The notes beneath the pieces are model-generated. The model searched no databases, had not been told where the DNA came from, and saw nothing but the letters and a program-made list of their open reading frames with translations. From assembly GCF_022009635.1 (NCBI RefSeq), contig NZ_CP091716.1, positions 1,627,001-1,691,000 on the forward strand: a stretch of DNA of 64,000 bases, written 5' to 3'. The position numbers were made by a program, and so were the translations under genes. This document shows, piece by piece, positions 16,085 through 24,711 of this stretch (the stretch's first letter is position 1; every line of letters begins with the position of its first letter). The stretch is from Variovorax paradoxus. Its GTDB lineage: Bacteria > Pseudomonadota > Gammaproteobacteria > Burkholderiales > Burkholderiaceae_C.

Positions 16085-16719
16085 GTCGGCCACCGCAGCA
16101 GTTCGTCCACCAGGGCGGTGATTTCGCGGGCGGCGGCGCTGTCAGGCGCTGTTTCGCGTGCGAGCCGGCCAGCGGCCACGCTGTCGGCGAACACGATGCG
16201 CTGATGCACTTCCGAGCGCAGCGCGGGCAGCGGCTGTTCTGCCAGCGATTGCCGCGCCTCGCGGCCGATGATGGTGGTACTGACGCGCCGGTTGATGACG
16301 AAGGCCGCGCGGAGCAGCGGCCGGAACACCTGCGCTTCGCGGATCAGCGCCACCATTTCGGCGCTGGCCCACACGTCGTAGGGGCTAGGCTGCACCGGGA
16401 TCAGCACACGCTCGGCCGCCAGCAGCGCAGAGCGCGCCAAGGCGGCGATGCGCGGCGGCCCGTCGATGACGACGTGATGGGCCCGCCTGGCGAGTTCTGG
16501 CGCTTCCTGATGCAGCGTTTCGCGTGCAAGGCCCACAGCGCTGAACAGCCGTGGCAAGCCTTGCTGGCTTCTGCGCTGCGTCCAGTCCAGCGAGGAACCC
16601 TGCGGGTCGGCATCGAGCAGCACGACATGCTGCCCGCGCAGCGCCAGTTCGCCGGCGATGTGGGTGGCGAGCGTGGTCTTGCCGACGCCGCCTTTCTGGT
16701 TGAGCAGCGCGACGATCAT
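16081..16719 (-). CDS. parA: ParA-family partition ATPase
   Basis: A 212-residue deviant Walker ATPase starting MIVALLNQKGGVGKTT, with the signature KGGVGKT P-loop, DADPQGSSLDW (Walker A') and a Walker B-like VVIDGPPR. It is of the short plasmid/ICE type without an N-terminal HTH, so it should move DNA rather than repress its own gene. It likely stabilises the excised circular ICE together with the RHH protein and perhaps the distant large ParB. ATG 16719 aligns with the family N-terminus; the upstream codons are not conserved-looking. Confidence 0.9.
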   Translation of the reverse strand: MIVALLNQKGGVGKTTLATHIAGELALRGQHVVLLDADPQGSSLDWTQRRSQQGLPRLFSAVGLARETLHQEAPELARRAHHVVIDGPPRIAALARSALLAAERVLIPVQPSPYDVWASAEMVALIREAQVFRPLLRAAFVINRRVSTTIIGREARQSLAEQPLPALRSEVHQRIVFADSVAAGRLARETAPDSAAAREITALVDELLRWPT

Positions 16720-16895
16720 GGCGTGGCCCTCCACACTGGAAAGCCAGGCTTTGCCTGCGGTGCAAAACGCTGTTCGCCGTGCCGTTTCTCGGTTGTCCAC
16801 CGAAACGGCGCGCTTCTACTAAAAGTTATGTATTTCTTGTTAGGGAAGTTAGAGGGGACGCAAACCCGCGCCGTTATTGGCTTTCCGACGTTTTC

Positions 16896-16960
16896 GTACT
16901 CCTGATAGCACGATAGGCGTACTCCCGATAGCACGATACCCGGTACTCCTGATAGCACGA
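16896..16960 (+). repeat. Three RepA iterons (candidate replication origin)
   Basis: Three 18-bp direct repeats of GTACTCCTGATAGCACGA lie at 16896-16913, 16919-16936 (one mismatch, C for T) and 16943-16960, at a 23-24-bp period, about two helical turns. They sit between parA and repA, beside an AT-richer patch (16810-16850). This is the layout of an iteron-controlled origin that lets the excised ICE replicate. Confidence 0.8.
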
Positions 16961-16984
16961 GGCCGTCCACACCTTTTCCCGCAG

Positions 16985-17830
16985 TTATCCCCGTGCCGTG
17001 TGCAGCACGGGCCGGAAGGTCAGCAGTTCTTGTCCGTCGTCCGGCATCCGCTCGATGCCCAGGACGTAGCCGGGCAGCGACTGCCGCGCCACCAGGGCGC
17101 GCAGGTCGTAGGCGAAGTCGGAGAAGCGCGCGGCGCTGCCCGACTTGCGGTGCAGGTGCTTGAAGTCGAATTGCCAGCCGTGTTCCTGCCGCCCGCCGTG
17201 CTTGCGCACCAGGCGGTACAGCCAGCGTTCGATGCCGCCCTTCAAGCGGAAATAGGCCGGGTCGATGGTCAGCACCAGCGCGGCATCGAGCACGCCGGCA
17301 TAGAACCAGTCCGGCAGGATCAGTTCGATGCCCAGCGGCGTGCCGCTGGCGTCGGCCAGCTCGCGCCATTCGTTGATCCACGAGAAGCGGTGCAGCCGCC
17401 GGCCGGTCGTCTCGCGGATGGACGTGGCAATGCTGGTCGATTGCAGCCGGTCGAGCGCCGCTTTCAGCCGCTGGTAGTCGTTGAGCGACGTGCTGCGCCC
17501 GATGAAGCGCAGGATCTCGTAGGGCGTGGCGCGTATCCAGCGCGACGGGCGGATGCCCGCGTCGCGCGCCTCCACGATCTGCGAGGCCGCCCAAATCAAA
17601 ACGTCGGCGTCCCATATCGTGGCGATGCCATGCTCGGCCGTGCCTTCCACGCGGATGGTGATGTTCCCGCTGCGGAAGTCGATCGGCGCCGTGCGCCGCG
17701 ACTTCGCCAGCGAGAAGAACGGAAAGGCCATCAAGTCCTGGCTGTCGCGGGGTGCCATGTCGCCCGGCAGCGCGCGGAACAGGTCGAGCTGTTCGCGCTG
17801 CGGCAAGGCTTGCCCTGGCGGGCTGGACAT
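16985..17830 (-). CDS. repA: RepA-like replication initiator
   Basis: A 281-residue protein of the plasmid RepA family, with a conserved core of SRWIRATPYEILRFIGRSTS, WLYRLVRKHGG and RFSDFAYDLRAL. It probably binds the three iterons just past its stop and initiates replication of the circular form. It is a standard backbone gene of Tn4371-like ICEs. ATG 17830 (MSSPPGQ) is preferred; a GTG at 17842 is in frame. The gene is transcribed toward parA in the same direction but separated from it by the iteron region. Confidence 0.82.
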   Translation of the reverse strand: MSSPPGQALPQREQLDLFRALPGDMAPRDSQDLMAFPFFSLAKSRRTAPIDFRSGNITIRVEGTAEHGIATIWDADVLIWAASQIVEARDAGIRPSRWIRATPYEILRFIGRSTSLNDYQRLKAALDRLQSTSIATSIRETTGRRLHRFSWINEWRELADASGTPLGIELILPDWFYAGVLDAALVLTIDPAYFRLKGGIERWLYRLVRKHGGRQEHGWQFDFKHLHRKSGSAARFSDFAYDLRALVARQSLPGYVLGIERMPDDGQELLTFRPVLHTARG

Positions 17831-17856
17831 GGCGACGGCCACCCACGCGCCAGCGA

Positions 17857-18141
17857 TCAGCGGCCGTCACGGTAGTCGCCTGCATGGCGTTCGGCATATT
17901 CCGGGTCGGAAGTCGCCTCGTAGCTGCGCTGGTCGGCCCAGGCGTCGAGGTCGGACACGGCGTACATGACGCGGCGGCCGAACTTGCGGAACTTCGGGCC
18001 GCCGCCGACCACGCGCTGTTTCTCCAGCGTGCGGGGACTGAGGCGCAGGTACTCGGCGGCTTCGTCGTTGGTCAGGTAGCGTTGGGGCTGCGAGGGCGCA
18101 GCGACAGCAGCGGCGGCAGGCCGCAAGGGAGCAGGTCGCAT
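17857..18141 (-). CDS. AlpA/HTH_17-like DNA-binding protein (possible excisionase)
   Basis: A 94-residue protein. The segment RYLTNDEAAEYLRLSPRTLEKQRVVGGGPKFRKFGRRVMYAVSDLDAW is the MerR-like winged helix of the HTH_17/AlpA group, used by excisionases and ICE regulators. A GGAGG site lies 8 nt before ATG 18141. It sits 26 bp upstream of repA in the same direction, so it may control repA or act as the recombination directionality factor for the integrase. Confidence 0.8.
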   Translation of the reverse strand: MRPAPLRPAAAAVAAPSQPQRYLTNDEAAEYLRLSPRTLEKQRVVGGGPKFRKFGRRVMYAVSDLDAWADQRSYEATSDPEYAERHAGDYRDGR

Positions 18142-18253
18142 GGGATGAACCTCCATCAAGCCCGGCCGCACCACGCGGCCGGATAGAGGCACTTTCAAGA
18201 AAGCGCGGCACCCCGCGAAGGGACGATCTGCGGGGGACGCGAAACGTCCCCCC

Positions 18254-19024
18254 CTACTGCAACCGCAGCGGCGGAAGCTGTGCCAAGCGGCGATAGCCGC
18301 CGCGCATCAGCGCCTCGCCACGGCGCACCAGCCTGCGCACGCGGGCGCGCAAGGCGCTGTCGGTGTGCCAGTCGGCGGCGACGGCATCGGCACCGAACAG
18401 ACCTTCGGCCATTTCGCGCAAGGACGCGCCCGCCAGGGTCGCGTCGAGCGCCTGGAGCGTATGCAGTTCCAGCAGCGCGGCCGGCGTGGGCCGGGAACGG
18501 GCCGCCGCCGCAGGTGCGGCGACCGTGGCCACGGCCAGGGCGTCCAGCCCGGCCGCGAGCGTGCGATAGCGCGCGCACGGCGTGGCGCAGGCCCGAGTGG
18601 CGTAGAGGTAGGCCATGCCGTCCTCCAGGCCCGGCCCGAGCGCGAGCCGCAGGCAGCAGCCGGGCCAGTGCGACACCAGTACCAGGCGCTTGCCGTCGTG
18701 GATCAGTTGCTTGCGGCCAGGAACGCGCCAGAACTCGAAGGCATGGGCTTCGGGTGGCGGGTCGTCATCCGGGTAGAGCTGCACCACGGCATCGTGATCG
18801 GGGAACCAGGCTGGATGCGCGTCGCGCGCATCCAGCGCCGGGTCTTCCAGCAGGCGCAGGCCCCACGCCTGCGCCGCGTCCGGCCAGCGGCGACGGTGCA
18901 GCCAGTCGCGGCGGTAGCCGGGATTTCGGCGCAGGTATTCCCAGGCCAGCGCGGGGCCGTCGAGGTGCAGGACGTAGAGATAGGCCGCTGTCGGATACCA
19001 GTGTTCGGCGCTGCGATCAGTCAT
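18254..19024 (-). CDS. DUF2285 family ICE regulator-like protein
   Basis: A 256-residue protein. The N-terminal segment (HWYPTAAYLYVLHLDGPALAWEYLRRNPGYR) matches the conserved transcriptional-regulator-like start of this ICE family, and the C-terminal part (LREMAEGLFGADAVAADWHTDSALRARVRRLVRRGEALMRGGYR) is the DUF2285 domain, which has a helix-turn-helix-like look. Members are typical of Tn4371-like and proteobacterial symbiosis ICEs. A GGGAGG site precedes ATG 19024. It lies upstream of the AlpA-like gene with a 112-bp gap. DNA binding is inferred, not shown. Confidence 0.78.
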   Translation of the reverse strand: MTDRSAEHWYPTAAYLYVLHLDGPALAWEYLRRNPGYRRDWLHRRRWPDAAQAWGLRLLEDPALDARDAHPAWFPDHDAVVQLYPDDDPPPEAHAFEFWRVPGRKQLIHDGKRLVLVSHWPGCCLRLALGPGLEDGMAYLYATRACATPCARYRTLAAGLDALAVATVAAPAAAARSRPTPAALLELHTLQALDATLAGASLREMAEGLFGADAVAADWHTDSALRARVRRLVRRGEALMRGGYRRLAQLPPLRLQ

Positions 19025-19368
19025 GGCAAAACCTCCCTGTGCTCGGGATGCGTCGCCACGGATTCCGCCGTGCGGGAGCTATCGAATCGCCATCAGGTCG
19101 TCATCAAGATCGGGTTAAGCTGTAACTGTCGGTGTCAAGACCGTTTGGCTCCGGCGTGTTGCGGAAATCGTCTGAATGCGACGGCCGCACAACCCGCAAA
19201 TGGTGCGCGGCATCGGATACCGTGTCGCAGTCCTTGCCAAAGATCATGACTGTTTGCATCAGGCTGGCACCGCTTCGGTGCATCAATGCCGATCCAGACC
19301 TGTCCGGTCTTGAGTAAGACTGAAATAGTCACAATGCGCCCCGGCTGTCCGGGCTGCGCTGGCGTTCA
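19025..19368. other. Intergenic region, no convincing gene
   Basis: 344 bp between the DUF2285 and DUF2958 genes. Base composition is less GC-biased than its neighbours. A 60-codon minus-strand frame (19104-19286) exists but has no ribosome site and no recognisable similarity. The region probably contains the promoter for the DUF2285 gene. Confidence 0.4.
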
Positions 19369-19719
19369 TCAGTCCGTGATCGAGCCGTTCTCCTGGGCCA
19401 GCCGGACATACTCCGACAGCGGGCGCACCGCCTGGAAATACCGATCCCGCCGCACCGGCAGCTTGCGCGGCCCGACGATGCCGGCCAGGTCGGACAGCTT
19501 GACCGTCCCGAGCGCGGGCATCCCGATACCGAGATCGATCAGGCCGTAGGCCGTGTCGCCATCGGCGGGATCGAGCGATACCAGCAGCCAGGTCGCGTGC
19601 GCGTCCGGTGTGAACAGCCGCACCACGGGCATTGGGTCGATGCCTTGGTCGGCGGCGCGCGCCGCGCCGTTGGCGAGCAGTTGCGCGCGTTCATCTGCGG
19701 TGGTCAACGGCTGGGTCAC
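19369..19719 (-). CDS. DUF2958 family ICE protein
   Basis: A 116-residue protein with the DUF2958 core: TADERAQLLANGAAR near the start, then VVRLFTPDAHATWLLVSLDP, AYGLIDLGIGMPALG and the C-terminal RYFQAVRPLSEYVRLAQ. DUF2958 genes are common on ICEs and plasmids; their function is unknown. The GTG at 19719 gives the family's normal length; the frame remains open to 19848 but that part is Cys-rich and not conserved-looking, and it overlaps the repeats at 19747-19950. Confidence 0.8.
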   Translation of the reverse strand: MTQPLTTADERAQLLANGAARAADQGIDPMPVVRLFTPDAHATWLLVSLDPADGDTAYGLIDLGIGMPALGTVKLSDLAGIVGPRKLPVRRDRYFQAVRPLSEYVRLAQENGSITD

Positions 19720-19746
19720 GGTCAGAAATCCCGCAAAGCCAAGGTT

Positions 19747-19950
19747 GCACGAACACGCTTTTGCGCCGAAGCACGGAACCGCGAAGCCGGACGCGTGCTT
19801 TCGTGAGCAAGTACGGATGCGCAAGCCATCGAATCCGTACAAGCACAAGAACGCAGAAACGGAATTGTGAAGGTCAGGAAAGGCACGGATACGGTTCCCT
19901 GATTCTGTAGAAATCCGCCGATGCGGATTTCCGTAAAAGCACGAATACGG
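19747..19950. repeat. Cluster of degenerate 12-bp repeats and a hairpin upstream of the XRE gene
   Basis: Six loose copies of GCAC(G/A)(A/G)(A)(T/C)(A/G)CG(G/C) start at 19747, 19771, 19811, 19843, 19883 and 19939. A perfect hairpin with 8-bp arms (AAATCCGC / GCGGATTT, loop CGAT) lies at 19911-19930. The block sits between two divergent genes and probably holds control sites for one or both. The copies are weakly conserved. Confidence 0.4.
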
Positions 19951-20036
19951 AAATCAACATTGCAAAATGCACACTATAGATTGTAGCCCTATAGGACGCA
20001 ATCGACTGTCATCTTGGTTTTTACGGGGAAACCAAG

Positions 20037-20333
20037 TTGACGACGGCGAGGCACTCATTGGCAGCGGCGATACGGACGATCAGGAAGGCGCGCGGCTTGA
20101 GCCAGGAAGCGTTCTCCGACGTGTCCAGCCGTACCTATATGAGTTCGCTGGAGCGCGACCTGAAAAGCCCGACCATGCACAAGCTGACCGAGCTGTGCGA
20201 GGTCATGGAAGTACATCCGCTGACGTTGTTGACGCTGGCCTACGCGGGCGACAACCCGCGCAAGTCCGAACAGCTTCTGGCGCAGGTGCGCCAGGAGCTT
20301 GAGGCGGTGTTGAAGGAGCGCGACGCGCCGTAG
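20037..20333 (+). CDS. XRE-family transcriptional regulator
   Basis: A 98-residue Cro/C1-type repressor. The HTH runs from AAAIRTIRKARGLSQEAFSD through SSRTYMSSLERDLKSPTMHKLTELCEVM, and is followed by a Glu-rich C-terminal helix that may dimerise. The start is TTG at 20037 with GGGGA upstream; no in-frame ATG is available. It is the only backbone gene in this half of the ICE on the plus strand and is convergent with the DUF736 gene. It may control the divergent minus-strand genes through the repeats at 19747-19950. Confidence 0.85.
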   Translation: MTTARHSLAAAIRTIRKARGLSQEAFSDVSSRTYMSSLERDLKSPTMHKLTELCEVMEVHPLTLLTLAYAGDNPRKSEQLLAQVRQELEAVLKERDAP

Positions 20334-20367
20334 GCGCGTGCGTGACGTGCTGCGCCAGCAGCACGGT

Positions 20368-20389
20368 GCCCCGCCGCAATGGGCGGGGC
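20368..20389. terminator. Bidirectional-looking hairpin between convergent genes
   Basis: A perfect 8-bp GC-only stem (GCCCCGCC / GGCGGGGC, loop GCAATG) lies in the 70-bp gap between the convergent XRE and DUF736 genes. It lacks a T-tract. An exact inverted copy lies at 21254-21275. Confidence 0.5.
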
Positions 20390-20403
20390 GCGGTGGGCGG
20401 CCG

Positions 20404-20718
20404 TCAGGCTGCCTTGGGCTTGTTGCGCGACCAGATCAGGTCGTGCGTACCGTCCTCGTTCTCGATCAGGCGGGCATAGACCGTTGCCGGGAACGAAGGA
20501 TCGTCGAGGGTCACGGACACGTAAGACCGTCCGGCCTCGCTGGTCTTCTTCCACGCCGCGCCGATGTCGTGGCCTGCCGCCTGCACGCGGAAGTCGGGGG
20601 CGTTCTCGCTGTCGCCCTTGTCGTTGGGAACCAGCTTGACCTTGACGTTGAGCGTCAGGGTGCGGAGCGTGCCGGTGAAGCCGTCTTTCTCTGCGGTGAA
20701 GGTGCCGATGTTAGCCAT
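20404..20718 (-). CDS. DUF736 family ICE protein
   Basis: A 104-residue protein, [22 protein letters not shown]..., matching the DUF736 family along its whole length. These small beta-rich cytoplasmic proteins are near-universal on ICEs and plasmids of alpha- and betaproteobacteria and usually sit near parB; their role is unknown. A GGAG site lies before ATG 20718. The high quality of the match and position between XRE and ParB make the call secure at family level only. Confidence 0.85.
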   Translation of the reverse strand: MANIGTFTAEKDGFTGTLRTLTLNVKVKLVPNDKGDSENAPDFRVQAAGHDIGAAWKKTSEAGRSYVSVTLDDPSFPATVYARLIENEDGTHDLIWSRNKPKAA

Positions 20719-21470
20719 GATGTTTCTCCTTTCGGGTTGAACAAGGTCGCGCCCATCGCGTCCTTGTTGTGAACCGGCCGGCGGGGGATGGGCTGGTGGC
20801 ACCGCGCAGCGGGCGCAACACCGTGGAGCACCTGAAAGCGAAAAGAATTTGTCCCGCGAGGAATGCGCGTAGCGCAGGGGAAATTGTTTTCGCTGGAAGG
20901 TTGCCGCCATGAAGCCCAAGGCGCAGCCGTGCCCTCGCCAGGATTCACGACAAGCCAAGGACGCAGGGGCCGCCCGCTCCCGAAAGGAGACATGGCCGAC
21001 CTCGGCATCCCCGCATGACGGCTGCACCGGCTTGTGCCCTGACGCGGGCAAGGCCAACCCCAATGACAAAGCGAGAACGCCCCTTGCCGCCGCTGGCAGC
21101 AACGTGCTTGAGGGGTGGCGTGGAAGCTCCATAAGGCAAGGCCGGGCGGCGTGTCGGTGAACCGTCCTTCGTGACGTACAGGCGAACCGCCAGCGTCGAG
21201 GACGGCACGCTTTCGCACAACCTGCCGCAGCAAGCCGGGGCGTAGCCCCACAAGCCCCGCCCATTGCGGCGGGGCGCCATCGAGATCCTGCCCGCGCCAG
21301 CGGGCGCCGATTGCCGTGCCGCGTGCAAGACACTTGCACGCCCGCCCCGTCGCCACCTGGTCAAAGGCGGCGACGGGGCGGTCTTGCTGTGGACATTGAA
21401 ACCGGGCGCGGCCACCGCCGCGCCCGGATTTTGAGAACGGCCCCGGCGCATCGCGCCGGGGCCGCTGCGG
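20719..21470. other. Non-coding region rich in GC hairpins
   Basis: 752 bp upstream of the DUF736 gene and downstream of the 70-codon gene at 21471. No frame has convincing coding character. It holds at least four strong perfect hairpins: 21254-21275 (8-bp arms), 21342-21381 (13-bp arms CCGCCCCGTCGCC), 21402-21427 (11-bp arms, loop CACC) and 21439-21463 (11-bp arms, loop ATC). The last lies just after the stop of the minus-strand gene and may terminate it. Confidence 0.5.
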
Positions 21471-21683
21471 TTATTCCTTGGTTTCGATGATCCACCACAC
21501 CGAACGCGACAAGGCGCTGCCGGTGATGGGGTGAATGTCGGTCAGGTCGGCGCAGGCCGTCCAGCCCTGCGGCGGACGGTAGCCGCGCACGTCGCCATCG
21601 CCATGCCAGCGGCGGGCGCGCACTGTGCCGGGGGAATAGACCGCTGCCATGCGCGGGCGGGCGGTCGGGTTCTGGCGATTCAT
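21471..21683 (-). CDS. Small hypothetical ICE protein
   Basis: A 70-residue protein beginning MNRQNPTARPRMAAVYSPGT and ending WWIIETKE. ATG 21683 is chosen because GGAG lies about ten bases upstream; the frame is open further to 21752, overlapping the parB stop. It has no signal peptide or membrane helix. It lies directly downstream of parB and could be cotranscribed with it. No family was recognised. Confidence 0.5.
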   Translation of the reverse strand: MNRQNPTARPRMAAVYSPGTVRARRWHGDGDVRGYRPPQGWTACADLTDIHPITGSALSRSVWWIIETKE

Positions 21684-21748
21684 GGGAAAGGCTCCGGGCT
21701 TGCCGAAGCGCCCCGGCCGAAAACCGGGGCGCTCGGTAGTGGTGAGGG

Positions 21749-23800
21749 TCATGCGGCCAGCGCCTGCACCTCGTCGTCGGCTTCGAGGGCTTCCGGCGCG
21801 TCATCGGCCACGGCCTGCGGCTCGTCCTGCGCCGTGGTGTCGTCCGCGCCCTCGGCCTTGAACACCGCAGGCATCCAGCCGGTGCCGTCCGCCAGCCGTT
21901 CGGCTTCGCTGGCAATGTCGCCCTTCTTGAGTTTCGCCAACCGGGTGACGTGCGCCGGGGCGTACTCGGTCACGGCTTCCAGAATCACGGCTTTGGAAAC
22001 GTGCTTGAAGTAGCCTTCGGCGGTCGGCTTCCACCATGCGGCCATGTCCAGCCCCACGGCCTGCGCCAGTTCCGCGCCGGGCTGGTGCTGCGAAGCGCGG
22101 GGCGTCACCACGTCCACCGTTGCGGCCACGCATACCGCAAGCAGCCGCACCAGTTCGTCCTGCGACTTTTCCAGCAGCGCCGCGAACAGTTCGGCGCCGT
22201 CCTCCGGCAACGCTTCGCCCGCGACTTCCTGCAAGGTGCGCAGCGCCACGGCGGCGGGCGATTCCGGCATGTCCGGGGCCATGCCTTCCAGCCGGTCTTG
22301 CACTTTCAGGTTCACGCCCAGCGGCAGGTCGTTGCCGTAGTGGCGGCCCTGCAAGACGGCCTGCACCATGCCATGCACCAGCGCGGCCAGCGCGACGTGT
22401 GGGTGCCGCGCCACTTCGATTTGCAGCGCCGCCGTGCGGTGGGCGCTCAACCGCTGCGCCAGCCGATCGGACAGGCTCGCGGTCTTGGGCGCTTCGTCGG
22501 TGTCGTCGCCTTCCTCGTCGTTCGCACTGTCGCCCGCGCTGAAACCCTGCCGCAGCTTTGCCAACGTCCGCAACGCCTTCGCCTCGGCTTCGCGCAGCAG
22601 GCCGCGATGAATCACGGCCTCGCCTTCGCGGTCGAGGGTGACGACGGCACCGGCCACGGCGCGCACGTCCGGGGCGTAGCCCTGCAAGGCATCCTCCACG
22701 GCTTGCAGTTCCCCGGCCACCTGTTCGCGGCGCGGTTCCAGCGCCTCGGTCTTGTCCTCGTCCTCGGCGTCGTAGGCTTCTTCCAGTTCGGCGTCGATCT
22801 TGTCGAGACGGGTTTGCAGCGAAGCGATGCGGCGGGCTTCGCGGGCGGTCGGTTCGCGGCGCTGGCGCGGGGCACTCTGGAACGCCTGCCGGTCGGCATG
22901 GCTCATGTGCGGCACGGATTCCACCCATGCCCATCCCTCGGCGCGCACGTCCTCGGCCTGCGCGTCCAGCTTCCCGCGCACCAGCGTTTCCAGCAGCGCA
23001 GCATCGGTCAAGTAGGTTCCGGCATCGCCTTCGGCGAACAGGTCGCGGCGGATGCCACCGCCTGCCGCCGTGTAGGCGTTCAGCCCGACGAAGCGCACCA
23101 GCGGATGCGTGGCGGTGACTTCGCGCTCGGTCAGGCGGTCGCGCAACGCGGATGCGCCGCGCTGCCATTCCGGCGCACCGTAGAACGCGGCTTCCTGCGC
23201 GGCGTGGTCGTCGGTGATGGTCAAGGCCATCAACTGTTCCAGCGTCACGCTACTGGCGCGGTAATCCGTCATCAGGCGCGGCGACACGTTCGCCAGCTTC
23301 AAGCGGCGCTGCACCACCAGCGGGGACACGCCGAAGTCGGCGGCAATGTCCTCGATGGGGCGGCCTTCCTTGACCAGCGCGGCGAAGGCCGCGAACTGGT
23401 CGGCGGGGTGCATGGCCTCGCGCTGCACGTTCTCGGCGAGGCTCACGGTACGGGCGGACGCATCGGCCACCAGCAGGCACGGCACTTCGTAGTCGGCGGC
23501 GATGCGCTTCTTCTTCGCCAGCAGCTTTAACGCGGTCAGGCGGCGGTCGCCGGCAACGACTTCGTACTGTTCGTCATCGGCGGACAGGATGACGATGAGG
23601 TTTTGCAGCAGGCCGACGCGGGCGATGCTCGCGGCCAGTTCGGGGATGGACTGGCGCGGGGTCGTGCGGACGTTGCGCTTGGAACGGCGCGGCAACAACT
23701 GCGACAGCGGAACTAAGATCAGGTTCTTGGTCGGGTCGGCCACTTCCAGCGGCGCGGCGGTTTCGATGGCATGGATTTCGGTCTTGGTAACGGCGTTCAT
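21749..23800 (-). CDS. parB: Large ParB/RepB/Spo0J-family partition protein
   Basis: A 683-residue ParB-N domain protein, more than twice the length of chromosomal ParB. The CTPase boxes are visible: GLLQNLIV, VVAGDRRLTALKLL and LAENVQREAMHPADQFAAF, followed by a helix-turn-helix (IEDIAADFGVSPLVVQRRLKLANV). The long remainder includes an acidic, helical segment (about 330-400) and a C-terminal region ending in an acidic tail. This large form is typical of Tn4371-like ICEs. It lies 5 kb from parA and may have a regulatory rather than purely segregating role. ATG 23800 has a plausible upstream site; the gene is followed by the small 70-codon gene. Confidence 0.88.
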   Translation of the reverse strand: MNAVTKTEIHAIETAAPLEVADPTKNLILVPLSQLLPRRSKRNVRTTPRQSIPELAASIARVGLLQNLIVILSADDEQYEVVAGDRRLTALKLLAKKKRIAADYEVPCLLVADASARTVSLAENVQREAMHPADQFAAFAALVKEGRPIEDIAADFGVSPLVVQRRLKLANVSPRLMTDYRASSVTLEQLMALTITDDHAAQEAAFYGAPEWQRGASALRDRLTEREVTATHPLVRFVGLNAYTAAGGGIRRDLFAEGDAGTYLTDAALLETLVRGKLDAQAEDVRAEGWAWVESVPHMSHADRQAFQSAPRQRREPTAREARRIASLQTRLDKIDAELEEAYDAEDEDKTEALEPRREQVAGELQAVEDALQGYAPDVRAVAGAVVTLDREGEAVIHRGLLREAEAKALRTLAKLRQGFSAGDSANDEEGDDTDEAPKTASLSDRLAQRLSAHRTAALQIEVARHPHVALAALVHGMVQAVLQGRHYGNDLPLGVNLKVQDRLEGMAPDMPESPAAVALRTLQEVAGEALPEDGAELFAALLEKSQDELVRLLAVCVAATVDVVTPRASQHQPGAELAQAVGLDMAAWWKPTAEGYFKHVSKAVILEAVTEYAPAHVTRLAKLKKGDIASEAERLADGTGWMPAVFKAEGADDTTAQDEPQAVADDAPEALEADDEVQALAA

Positions 23801-23880
23801 GGTGATAACTCCTATCGGTTCAGGGATGCAGCAGCGAAAGAAACGACAAGGGCTGCTGCCTGCCCCTGCCGCGTGGGGAA

Positions 23881-24711
23881 TCAGGCTTTCAACTGGCGCA
23901 GGCCATCGGCCAGCATCCAGAGGGCGCGATTGAGGCGCACATCGGAATCAATGCCCTGTACCGGGCGGGTTTGCTGGCGGCGTCCGTTGGCACTGCGGCC
24001 ATGCAATCCGCCTTTGGTCAGGTTTTCTTGGGTGCGGTTGAACACGCTCCACAAGTCCGGTCGGCGGTCATCGAACCGGCGCGGCATCAGGATTTGTGAT
24101 TCGGTGATGGGCGCGGGCTTGTTGTCGGCGGGGTCGTACTTCAAGGCCAGCGCGGAACGGGCGAACACTTCGGCTTCGCCTTCGTCCAGCGTGATCGCGC
24201 GCATGGCATCGCGGGAATCCTTCACCCGGTCGAAACCGCGCAAGACTTCATAAGCGCCTTCGATGACATGCCCGGAAACGTCGCCCTTGTGGGGCACGCG
24301 CACATCGGCCACGGTGTCGCCGCACACAAGGCCATTGCTGCAAACGAACCGGAACATGCCCGCGAGCATTTGATAGCTGCTCGTGCCATCGTGCGAGTTC
24401 AGCAGCACGATTTCGTTAGCCTCCGCGCCGTTGATCTGGCTGGCGTGGCGCAGGCGCAGCATGTGTTTCGTATGCTCGCGCTTGCCTTCGTCGCGCACGC
24501 GGGTTTGCGTCACCATGAAGGGTTGGAAACCTTCTTTGCGAAGCTCGGTCAGCACGGCGGCGGTGGGGATATAGGCGTACCGCTGCGAACGGCTTTCATG
24601 CGGCGCGTCCGCGAAGATGGACGGCGCTACGCGGTGAATCTGGTCATCGGTCAGCGGGTAATCGCTGCGCAGCGAGGGGGAACGGGAAGCGAAACGGGAA
24701 GCGAGTTGCAT
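23881..24711 (-). CDS. DUF932 family ICE protein
   Basis: A 276-residue protein of the DUF932 family (phage/plasmid-like protein), with the conserved stretches HMLRLRHASQINGAEANEIVLLNSHDG, GMFRFVCSNGLVCGD and VWSVFNRTQENLTKGG. Its function is unknown; homologues are frequent on ICEs beside parB and radC. ATG 24711 has AGGAGA upstream; 42 nt of open frame precede it. It reads toward parB with an 80-bp gap and is probably cotranscribed. Confidence 0.85.
   Translation of the reverse strand: MQLASRFASRSPSLRSDYPLTDDQIHRVAPSIFADAPHESRSQRYAYIPTAAVLTELRKEGFQPFMVTQTRVRDEGKREHTKHMLRLRHASQINGAEANEIVLLNSHDGTSSYQMLAGMFRFVCSNGLVCGDTVADVRVPHKGDVSGHVIEGAYEVLRGFDRVKDSRDAMRAITLDEGEAEVFARSALALKYDPADNKPAPITESQILMPRRFDDRRPDLWSVFNRTQENLTKGGLHGRSANGRRQQTRPVQGIDSDVRLNRALWMLADGLRQLKA

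Noticed and set aside
16970..17000. DnaA box near the iterons (TTATCCCCG)
   Set aside because: It has at least two mismatches to the consensus and is single, so it is not reliable.
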